A stretch of 64,000 bases of DNA, taken from the NCBI GenBank assembly GCA_907165135.1, contig OU015567.1, positions 7,941,001 through 8,005,000 of the forward strand, in the 5' to 3' direction. Shown here in pieces: positions 1-9,700 of this stretch. A program made the translations under genes and the position numbers. The notes under the pieces were generated by a model. It was not told where the DNA came from. It ran no database searches and worked only from the letters and a program-made list of their open reading frames with translations. Each line of letters begins with the position of its first letter. The first letter of the stretch is position 1. This DNA is from Oikopleura dioica. Taxonomy: Eukaryota > Chordata > Appendicularia > Copelata > Oikopleuridae.

Positions 1-1
1 C

Positions 2-188
2 GGAGAGCCAGATGAAAGTGAATCAAGCTGCAGCTGTATCAACTTATTACTCGAGGGGAATGACACCAACAGTGAGTACTCAGACGAGAGCACAGACGAC
101 GACAGCAGGGATGGGTCATATGATGAGAGACTTGCAAAGGAAGAGACAGATGCGGATGCAACGGCTAAAGCGACTAAAGGTGCTTGAA
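2..188 (+). CDS. possible 3' end of a gene cut by the window edge
   Basis: A frame open from base 2 to a TGA at 186-188 encodes an acidic, Ser/Asp/Glu-rich tail, with no recognised domain. An overlapping frame (12-308) instead gives a basic Arg/Lys-rich protein ending at a TAA. Only one can be the real coding frame, and I cannot decide between them without upstream sequence. The assignment is weak. Confidence 0.2.
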
Positions 189-689
189 CGACGATTTAAA
201 ACAACACAATTGATACGACATATTATTGCAAACAGAAAAGTGCGTAACCTGCGACCCTTTACATATACTGAACTAAAGTACGTTTTTTCCCAGTGTATCG
301 AGGAATAAATGTGCATTGAAATTGATTTGTTTGGTTGTCTATTATTATTGCTTGATTATATTGGCAGAATAATTACAGTATTGATTACGTAACAGTAGTT
401 GCAGTTGTCATCATTGTCTGCAGTAGATGTTCGGATCTGAAAGTTATGTGAGGATATGTTTTGTAGTTTGGAATGGTTACCTTGTTTGAACTCTGATGTT
501 TGCTCTTCTGGTCTTCCTTGTCAAGGTCACTGCTGTTCCAAGTGGGGGATAACGTCTTCACTGTCGTTGTGTCCATTGTTATGATTATGTCGAGTGTTTA
601 CTCATCTGAAGGTCATTGTTATGATTAGTGAGACCATTGTTATTGTATGTGAGGAAATGAGCGCTAGAATGAAGCCGGAAGTTGATTGG

Positions 690-843
690 TGTAGGTTGTT
701 TACCTTTGATTGGCTCTAGAATAATACCGGAAATGACACGCCGCCCTAATCACTGAGGGAAAGTTGTTTGTTTAGACTGGAGCAGTTGTTTACCTTTTGG
801 TGGAGAAACAGGAAGTGACCTCGATGTACACCGCCGCCCTAAT
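690..843. repeat. diverged two-copy tandem repeat, period about 91 bp
   Basis: The segments GTTGTTTACCTTT, GGAAATGACA/GGAAGTGACC and CCGCCCTAAT occur in the same order at about 695-750 and again at about 785-843. The copies differ at many positions between these blocks. Confidence 0.55.
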
Positions 844-934
844 GGTTCAGGATTGGTCCAATTTCGAACTTCGCGCACACCCGTTTTAGCCATTCACAGA
901 GAACCACAACCCCTCGACAGACAGCCACTCTATA

Positions 935-1155
935 TACCGCGATTGGCATTTCTGACTGACTGATTCTGATTTTCGAGGGAAATAGCTAATCAACCAATTA
1001 AAATTTGACTCTAGTGTCTCTTCTTTTAGAGTTCCGTCAAACCAGTGACGCCTACGCAATCTACGTTACAAATCTCCTATGTTTTTTGCATGGAGAATTG
1101 TAACGTCAATGTGCATCTTTCAAAAATCAGTCAGTCAGGACTGCCAATCGCGGTA
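935..1155. mobile_element. 221-bp MITE with 30-bp terminal inverted repeats and TA ends
   Basis: The left end 935-964 begins TACCGCGATTGGCA. The right end 1126-1155 is its reverse complement with 28 of 30 positions matching; both arms contain CTGACTGACTGAT. Both ends finish in TA, the target-site duplication of Tc1/mariner-type elements. There is no internal reading frame, so this would be a non-autonomous copy. The superfamily assignment is inference from the TA ends. Confidence 0.75.
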
Positions 1156-1354
1156 CTACTCCTCTGAGCGAGCTGCTATCGAGATGAAGGCTGGAGATAA
1201 GCGGATAAGGAGCTCTTGTCGGTAGAATGAGCGCTGGTGGGGGAGAAAGGCGGATGGATCTTGGAGATTATGGAGGAGGAACAGTTTAAATACTTGATTG
1301 AACTCTTTATTGATTTTGTTATTGTGAAATGTGTTATTGAACTGACATGATCAG

Positions 1355-3667
1355 GACTGCTGACGGGAGGATCGTCAGGATCCGTAGCTGGCAGCTCGGC
1401 GCCCCCAATTTTTAACCGAGGGAAAAAGACATTCCGCGCTGACCAATTCTCCGATGACATCAGAGAAGGCTTCAGAAAGCTCAGGGAAAATGACTCCCTC
1501 AGTGACTGCATTCTCATTGCTCAGGAATTGAGGTCAACTCGAAGATAATCCTTTCTCTTGTTACTGAATTATGTTTGTTGACCTGAGAAATGAAAGGACG
1601 TGCAATTTCCCGTGCACAAGGCTCTTCTTGCTTCTGTTTCTGATTACTTTCGTGCCATGTTCTGCTCAGGGATGAAGGAAGCGACCTCGAACGTCGTCTC
1701 ATTGCAAGGAATTTGTCCAGAAGGGCTCAAGAAGATCATCGATTTCATCTACAGCGGGGAGGTGATGATTGGAATGGACGATGTCTGCGTCATCTTAGAC
1801 GCCGCTACTCACATGCAAATCAGTCACGTGGTCGCCTTTTGTACAGAGTTCCTTGTCGAGCAACTAACGATGAACAATTGCCTCGAAATCGGCAACATTG
1901 CCTCGCAGTTCAACTTGTCCGAAGTCGACGACTTCATCAATCGTTTTCTTCTTCAAAACTTTACATCTATCCCCGACTTGTGCAAGATCCCGTTCGAAAG
2001 GTTAAAGTTCCTCCTGGGTTCGAACGATCTCCAGGGAGTCAAGGAGCTCGACCTGTTTCACTACGCCAGGGTTTGGCTGAAAGGAGGTCTGCCGCAAGAA
2101 AATCGACTCTCCCGCGCAGGAGAACTCATGGAACAGATCAAATTCCCGCTCATCCAGCCTTCCAGCGACCTAAACGAGATCAAGGGTATGAAACCAATGA
2201 CCAGAAAATTTTCTAATAAAAATGTAGATGTCGATTTTATGAAAGAGTCAAAATGTATGCAGCTTTTGCTTGAAGCCACAATTTACCAAATGCTCCCAAA
2301 CATGCAGCCACTTCTTCAAACTTCACGAACCCAAATTCGCTCAAACTCGAATCACCTAATCGTCCTTGGCGGAGTGCTTCGTCAACAACTCTCTGTTTCC
2401 AATCAATTAAGGGCGTACGATGAAAACAAAAAGGTACAGTTGCGCTTATAAGTTACTATTGAGTCTTTTCTTCGAGAAAAATTAAAATATTTTTGTAGGA
2501 TTGGCTTCGATTGCGCGAAATGGATCATCCACGGTACCAACATGGAATCGCCGTGATTGGAAATTTCCTATTTGTCGTCGGCGGCCAGAGCAACTACGAT
2601 ACGAAGGGAAAGACTGCTGTTGATACTGTCTTCCGCTTCGATCCGCGGACGAATTCCTGGCGCGAAGTTGCAAGCCTCAACGAAAAACGGACATTTTTCC
2701 ACCTGTCCGCAATTGGGAGCAATTTATACGCAGTTGGTGGTAGAAACTCCGCTGGAGAACTGGCAACAGTCGAAAAGTACTCGCCGAAGGAAGACGAGGT
2801 AATTTAATCGAAAAATGAGGTATTTAAATCCCTTTTTTTCAGTGGAACTTCGTCTGTAAAATGAAAGAACCTCACTATGGCCACGCTGGAACAGTCTACG
2901 ATGGAAAAATGTACATTTCCGGTGGAATCACTCACGATTCTTTCCAAAAAGAGCTGCTTTGCTACGATCCGACAGTTGATGATTGGGAGACTAAAAATCC
3001 GATGACAGGTCCTAATCAGCTCATTTTTCTATAAATTTTCAACCCTTTTTCAGTCGTTCGGGGGCTTCATTGCATGACAACGCATCGTGACCGTCTGTAC
3101 GTTTTCGGCGGCAACCATTTTCGTGGCAGCTCTGGTAGGAGCTTTAATTTCGTTCTGGGAATCTAAGAATCCTGCTTATAGATTACGACGATGTCCTGGA
3201 GTGCGAGTATTATCTACCGCGAACGGACCAGTGGGTGAAAGTTGCGCCAATGCTGACTGGTCAATCAGATGTCGGAATCGCTGTTTATAATGATCGAATT
3301 TATGTCACTGGAGGCTACAGGTACGTTTTTGGAAGAAATAAAAGACAATATTTTTCAAATAGTTGGAATAATCGTTGCATGGTCGATATTGTTCAATGCT
3401 ACGATCCAGCAAAAGACAAGTGGGAGAACCGATTCGAGCTGCCAGAAGCTCTTGGTGGAATTCGAGCTTGTACTTTGGTGTTGAAGCATCCGTCGGACTA
3501 TACTGTCGTCAACGTCGAAAAAGAGATTTCAATGCTCGAGATCGGCAGTAATCATGGGTAAGAAAATGGAAAATCCTAGCTTTCAAAACTATTTTTTCAG
3601 CGCTCGATATGGCCTCCCGCCTGGAATGCCCAATAATGCGTCACTAGATTCTGCCCCGCCGCTTTAA
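1355..3667 (+). CDS. KLHL9/13: Kelch-like protein of the KLHL9/KLHL13 type (BTB-BACK-Kelch CUL3 adaptor)
   Basis: Substrate adaptor for cullin-3 ubiquitin ligase; in vertebrates KLHL9/KLHL13 act on Aurora B in mitosis. Exons I place: 1355-1524, 1597-2433, 2499-2798, 2843-3008, 3054-3134, 3182-3320, 3363-3557, 3601-3667. The BTB domain has [10 protein letters not shown] and [12 protein letters not shown] follows. The kelch propeller carries near-vertebrate blocks such as [41 protein letters not shown] and GGIRACTL. The GITHDSFQ and SWNNRCMV blocks place it with KLHL9/13 rather than other KLHLs. The join 1524/1597 keeps frame only with a GA...AG intron. The initiating exon is not identified; ATG 1227 is a candidate. 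The last exon adds a short tail ending at TAA 3665-3667. Confidence 0.93.
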
Positions 3668-4418
3668 AAACTAACTATATATTTATATCTATGCTGCATT
3701 ATTTTAACTACGCTCTTTTCTTTAAATTTGCACATTTAAAACTTTAAAGTTTCCTTATTTCTTTAATATTTGTTGTCCTCCTTTTCTGTCATTCTAAAAA
3801 ACAATCTGCTTCAGTAAGTCTGTTCTAGCCTGAGAAAAAAATCATCATCATCATTTTCTTCATGAACCAAAAATGATCGCTTTCTTTACTTTTTTTACTG
3901 AAAAAAGGTCGCTCTTGCTTTATCAATTATAAAATTTCTTTATATAAAGTAACGTCTGAATTTCAAATGAGTCTGATTCTGAGTTTGAGATTGAGTAGAA
4001 TCCCAAACAATGGTTGTTAGATTAGATTCCCCTTAACGAGGCTATAAAACGACGCCCACTTCTTTGAGAAGACACCAGACAAAACAGTCATTTCGTTGAA
4101 TAATTGTTCCATAAGAAGCTACAAGTAGGCCCATTCATTCCGTACAGAATAGCTATTTCATAAGGGAAATCGTATGTTCACGAGATTTCTTGCCGTCGGC
4201 CAGAGCAGGAGCTAATATCGCTGCTCAATAACATCAAAAGAGAAGTTCAAAATCATATGATCGAGACTTTCAGCTCCGGGGGCTAGAAATGCTCATCATC
4301 GAAAAGAGTTAAACAAAGAACGAAACAACAGTCGTTAATTTTCAAGAGTGATCGAGTGATTATCGGAGAATAGAGCGAGACAAATAGAAAACAGAGAGAA
4401 AACGCGAATTTTGGCGCA
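3668..4418. other. intergenic region between KLHL9/13 and BSDC1-like genes
   Basis: AT-rich, with no exon seen. It holds a TATA-like motif at 4043-4049 and presumably the 3' UTR of the upstream gene and the promoter/5' UTR of the downstream gene. Confidence 0.5.
4043..4049 (+). promoter_or_regulatory. TATA-box-like motif
   Basis: TATAAAA in a GC-containing context (GGCTATAAAACGACG), about 370 bp upstream of the BSDC1-like ATG. It could drive that gene. Position and motif are the only evidence. Confidence 0.35.
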
Positions 4419-6318
4419 ATGGAAGGAGACGCGCCAATTTCAAAAGCGCCGTCGTCAGATGATCCAGCTCCGCCAGCAACAGCCGCCAAAGATGAGGAAA
4501 TTGACAAGGGTGGCTGGTGGAGTAGCTGGACGCCTCTAGCGAAGACTATTACAGGTAATGGGAAATTTCAAGTAAATAAAAAACTGATTTGGATCTCCTC
4601 CAGAAATAAACAAGTGAACCTTCTGCCTTCCTTCTCAGATTCTAACAAATTAAAAGCTCTTTTTATTCAGATGTCAGTTCCAACCTGTCAAAAACTGTCT
4701 CCCAGGGATTGGAAATGGCAAACCAAGTCCTCGACAAAGAAATTGAAATCGAAATTGACGTGGATAAAATGGTCAATGCCACGAAAAACATTGCAAATCA
4801 AACCGTCCAAACTTCCAAGGTAATCCATTCTCAAGTCTTTGGCTAATGGGTTTTAGACTATTTACGAAAAATCGTCAGAACTGTCAAAAGTAGTTGCTCA
4901 AGATGTGACAGATTTAACAGGAGCACTTGTTGAAGATTCTGTCGAGACCTATTCTGCCTTTTCTGAAGCTACGAGGAGTACTATTGAACAGGTACAGTTC
5001 ATGATCTAACAAAGGTCATCCTAATCAACGAAAAATAACACTTTAATTTATTCAGTCCTCATCCTTATTTTGTCTCAACGGCATGGTAAGTCTTGAACAT
5101 GCTGCATGAGACTTCTAAAAGACCATTCATCCTTTATCATCATTTAACACTAGAATAATCTTCATACATGTCATCTCGTTTTTGAATTAGAAAATTCATT
5201 CATTTTGAACTTCAAGGTGAGCGGAACGAAAACTGCTGAAACCGCCAGTGCTATGAAAAATTCTGTATTTGGTGCCCTCAACGCTATTTCGTCTGCCATT
5301 CTCGCCGATAGCTCTGGTAATTTGACATTTTTTTTCTTCCTTGTCTAGTTTCTTCTTGCTAGATTCTGAATCCGAAGATGGAAAAACAAAATCAGCCCTC
5401 TCCGGTCCAGCCGCCCGTCTCGCCAACCTCCGTGTCAATCCAGCTACTTACTGTAACGAAGCAGAAGACATGGTGCACTTTCTCCAGTGGACGGAGAATT
5501 TTAACGTCGAGGGGCAAGAAATCAAGACTGAAATCTCCGACGTCATGGTCGAATGTCCCGAAGTTCGGGCGCTCTACTCCAAGTTGGTGCCAAGTGCAGT
5601 CGCTCATAATGACTTCTGGACGCGGTATTTCTACAAGTAAGTCTTTTATCATGCTTTTCTTTTTGTATTATGAAATTTAAGGCTTTCGCTGTTGGAAACA
5701 GCTGAAATGAAGAGATCGGCGCTGGTAGAACGCGCCACTACAGACGAAGAAGAAGACCTCGAGAGTTGGGGCGACTCGGACTCGGAAACTGACGAACCAG
5801 AGACTCAGGAGGAGTTGCCAACCGTTGAAGAAGCGAATAAACAGTTTGATGAGGAAAAATCTGAAAAGCCCGAAGCGAAGAAACCCGAAGAAAAGAAAGC
5901 TGAAGAAAAGAAACAAGAAGAAAATAAAGAATCAGAAGAGATCAAAACTCAAGAAACTTCAAGCAACAGCCAGAAAAGCGAGAAAAACACCGTTACCGAA
6001 GAATTGAAAGACGCTGCCAAGGAAGAGGAACCAGCTCCAGCAGCTGCGACTCGACAAGAGAGTCAAACACCTTTGAGCAATCCAGATTCGAAGGAATCGT
6101 GGACAGCAGTGGACAAAAGTGAATCCGACGATTGGGAGCGCGAGTTCGACCTGGAAATGACCGAAGAAGAGATCGAAAAAGCGCTGAAAAACGAGGTTAG
6201 CCCAATGAAAATACCGCTCAAGTTTTTAAAACTTTATTTCAAAAAGAATGAAACTTCCAAAAACGTAAAAGAAGATGACGACGATGGCGAGCTAGATGAC
6301 TGGTCGGATGACGAATGA
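4419..6318 (+). CDS. BSDC1: BSD-domain protein, BSDC1-like
   Basis: BSDC1 is a poorly characterised cytosolic protein; the BSD fold is shared with TFIIH p62 and synapse-associated proteins. Exons: 4419-4554, 4671-4819, 4857-4991, a possible 30-nt exon 5056-5085, 5217-5316, 5363-5636, 5682-6318. The N-terminus has the GGWWSSW motif typical of this family. A helical region follows, then the BSD domain with SPxxFW-type core residues (KLVPSAVAHNDFWTRYFYK). The C-terminal half is extremely acidic and Lys/Glu-rich, with the family's ESWGDSDSE motif and a DDWSDDE end. All junctions keep frame whether or not the 30-nt exon is used, so that exon could be a cassette. Confidence 0.88.
5056..5085 (+). 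other. candidate 30-nt cassette exon in the BSDC1-like gene
   Basis: Preceded by TTTATTCAG and followed by GTAAGT, with 10 codons open in frame (encoding SSSLFCLNGM). Skipping it leaves the flanking exons 4857-4991 and 5217-5316 in frame. It is hydrophobic compared with its surroundings. Supported by splice signals only. Confidence 0.45.
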
Positions 6319-6715
6319 GCTCACTACTGTATGAACAGTATCTCTACATAGTGTTAAGCAGAAAATCTCTTGTCTTCATTTTCCCTTTTTTCAAACAAAA
6401 AATGCAAAAACGAACCGATACAAAATATTTTTCTATAGACGTTCAACGGAAAAAATTCCAACTTTTACTTTCTCGATATTTTATTTCTGTCATTTTCCTG
6501 CTTATTTCTTTTGTTTTTCCTTTTTTCTTCAGCCATGCTTATCCCTCGCAGCTCAAACTTTCACCGTTTATTCTTTACAAAAAAATCATATAACAGGAAA
6601 ATATATAAAAGTATATTTGAAAACCGCGTCCTTTTCATTCCTCCAGATTCAACAAAAATAAGCATGAAACCATTCGAGTTCGATTCTAATTTTTTAAAAG
6701 CAAAGGTTTAAGAAA
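6319..6715. other. AT-rich intergenic region
   Basis: 397 bp between the BSDC1-like stop codon and the next ATG. I see no exon. TTTAAG lies just upstream of the AAAATGG start at 6716, a possible trans-splice acceptor. Confidence 0.4.
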
Positions 6716-9700
6716 ATGGGAATGCTAGAAGCATTCAACCTCGCTCAGACAAAAGCACTGAATCTTTTGAATCCGTTGAAGTTCTTCCAGGGCGTCGGCA
6801 AGCCATCTTCGAACATGAATAAGTTCCTTCCAAAGAATCGTAAGAGCTGGGCAGAGTGTTACAAAAACGAAGAGATGATGCATGTTTACACGACTTCGAA
6901 AGCGGGCTTTCCAACGATGACCTGGATGCGCAGCTCGAAATACTCGATACATTACATTTTCTCAATTGCAGGCTTTGCCGCGTTTTTGAATTGGAAAGTC
7001 ATGTCCATGCAGCTTCAAAAGTGAGCAAAACTCAAGAAAATCATCAAGCTATTTTGATTTCAGAAACGAAGACTACAGAATGGAGCAAGGCGAACTGCAA
7101 GTGCCTCAGTACGCCACGAATCTCGGCTTTGGAATCCGCTTTCTTTACCTTGTAATTGGCATGGCTGCTCTTTCCGCGTTGCTTTTGCTTCCCTCGAGAA
7201 GAGTTCACAATATGTACATTCATATTCCAGACAAATCTCTCATCATAGAAAGCGGAAGGTTATTCGGTACAAAGCCGACGTACTATATTTTTGACGGAAA
7301 AGTAAGATGCCAATTTTCTTCTCATCTCATTAATTTATTGTAGGAAAACGAACGTGTCCGATATATTCTTCAAAAATCAAGGCAAAAAAGTGACAACATG
7401 AAAGGTCTGAGCACGGACAAAATCTCCAGTGGGACGCTTTCGTATCATCCGAAACTCGCTTATTGGGGTCAGACGCCCAGATTCTTTCCTAAATTCTTAT
7501 TCCTGGGCAAAGGAGAGTTTCTCCTGAATATGAACGAAATTAAGAGCATTCAGAAAAATATGCCTTTTGCTGGAGGTAAAAGTAGGGTGGGAATATTTTT
7601 TCCGAATGTTGGTCCCGAGGCTAGATATTTTTTGGGGTGAATTCTAGGGTCCTAAGAAGTCCCGAAAAAAAATTTGAGAAAAAATTTTTTTGTCGGAAAA
7701 AATTCTAGAGCCGATTGAAATTTAGTTTTTTTTAATCATGAAATATGGTTTTTTTTTCAAAAGGAAATGCCCTAGGGCAATTATTTTGTCCTTCTTTTTT
7801 CTTTTATTTTTTAGCCGCGCTTAAGCCGCAAAAAAGCCGCACCTCAAAGATGAAAATAATAGAAAAAATTATAGCTTTAACGCCAAAAATAAGTATTTTT
7901 TTTTCGTTTTTCATTTTTTTTTTGACTCAAAAACTAAGTGACCCCCTTAATAAACATAGTGATACCCTTATTTTTACAAAAAGATTCCCTAATTTGTATA
8001 TTTATATTTAAAAATCGTCAAAAATTAAAAATTCCTTTTTCAAAGGAAATTCGAAACACCATAAAGGTGTTCCTCGCCAAGAAATATGGGCATTGAGGGA
8101 ATCTTGAGGACCTGCGCGGGCCTTGGCCACACTGGCCATGTGCGCTGGGGCCTTGCGTAACTCGCGATGCGCAGAGGAGGATGCCTCCCGCGCCGCGATC
8201 CCAATGACTAACGAGGGATCGCGACGCAAAGAGCCTGAGACGGGCATGGTGGGGACATGGGGGGAAGCTCTGAGGGGCCTTGAAAAAAATTATTTTTGAC
8301 AAAAAAAATAATTTTGGCCTCTCTAGATCAGCCCGGACCATTGACAATGGTCAAAGCCGCATACGTGCGTACGTCCGTACATCTTCATCGCACGTATTAT
8401 CGGTTTCGACGCGCATCGTGAGTTGACAGGAAAGTCTGCTGGTGGGCCTAACTCGCCAGCAGGGATCCCTGTCCTAGGCGCTTTTGGCCCGGTATCAGTG
8501 GGACGGCCGACTGATATCGTGACCAGGGCAGGGCAGGGCAATGCAGGGCAGGGCAGGGCGGGGAAAGGCAAGGCAGGGAAGTGAAGGGCAGGGAAGTGAA
8601 GGGCAGGGCAGGGCGGGGAAGGGCAAGGCAGGGCAGAAAAGGGCACGGCAGGGCGGGGAAGGGCAAGGCAGGGCAGAGAAGGGCAAGGCAGGGAAGGGCA
8701 AGGCAGGAAAGGGCAAGGCAGGGAAGGGCAAGGCAGGGACGGGCAAAGCTGGGAAGGGCAAGGCATGGAAGGGCAAGTCAGGGAAGAGCAGGGCAAGGTA
8801 GGGCAGGGAAGGGCAAGGCAGCGCGAGGCATTGTAAGGCTCATCAATGCAGCGAATGGCATCGCACGGCTAGGCAACGCTGTGAGTAGCAGCGAAAGGCT
8901 GGGCAACGCAGTGAGAGGCAGTGCAGGGCTTGGCGTTGCAGTGAGAAGCCGCGCAAGCCTAGGCAACGCAGTGAAGGGCAGCGCAAGACTGGGCAACGCA
9001 GTGAGAGGCAATTCTGGGCTTGGCAACGCAGTGAGAGGCAGTGCTGGGCTTCGCATTGCAGTGAACCAGCGCAAGCCTTGGCAACATAGGGAGGGGCAGC
9101 GCAAGGCTGGCCTTAGCAAGACAAAGTCGCGCGATCAAGCTATCCTTTCCGAATGAAAATAAAGGCAACTTTCTACAAGCAACAAACAAGAACAATAATC
9201 TCGAAAGACAAGGCATATGAGCGATCTATGATTTATTCAGAGAAAAGCACAGAATGGTAAGCAAGAAAGATACTTTTCTTGTGCTGCTTGCGCTTCTTGT
9301 TTGCCTCTTTGACTTTGTTCGCCGCAGTCTCCTTCTGCTCATCGGTCATTTTAAGTCGAATCGCAGAGGTAAATGAATCGTAAGCTTCATCGCGTGTGAC
9401 CACTCCGAAATCGGCAACAACTGCGTTCGCCTTCGTGAATGCCTGGAAAGCAGCATCGAACTAATGAGGGAGGTTAGTTTCATGAAACCAAAAAGTCCTC
9501 TTTTACCTTCGAAGCATCCTTTGGTAGTGCATCAAGTGCAACCGCAAGTTCCGTAAGCCCTTGGAGACGAGCCTTAAGACTTGCCTCTTTGTCGATGGTC
9601 TCCATCATTTCGCTCACCGCAGCAGCGTGGGCAGACTTCCTAACATCGGAGCCCCGCTTTTCATCTGCATAGAGTCCTCGGAAGCAGCGACGTAGAGTCT

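Larger units (their letters stand above)
189..1354. other. non-coding stretch upstream of the KLHL9/13 gene
   Basis: No convincing exon between the window-edge fragment and the first clear kelch-gene exon. It contains a diverged two-copy tandem repeat (690-843) and a short inverted-repeat element (935-1155). A candidate first exon beginning with ATG at 1227 is open for 19 codons, but its reading phase does not join the exon at 1355 through an ordinary GT donor. Confidence 0.5.

Noticed and set aside
8323-9216. Several long open frames on both strands with Pro/Leu-Cys or Gly-Lys-Ala repeats
   Set aside because: They are translations of the GGGCA minisatellite inside the transposon. Periodic composition keeps all frames open and there is no non-repeat domain.
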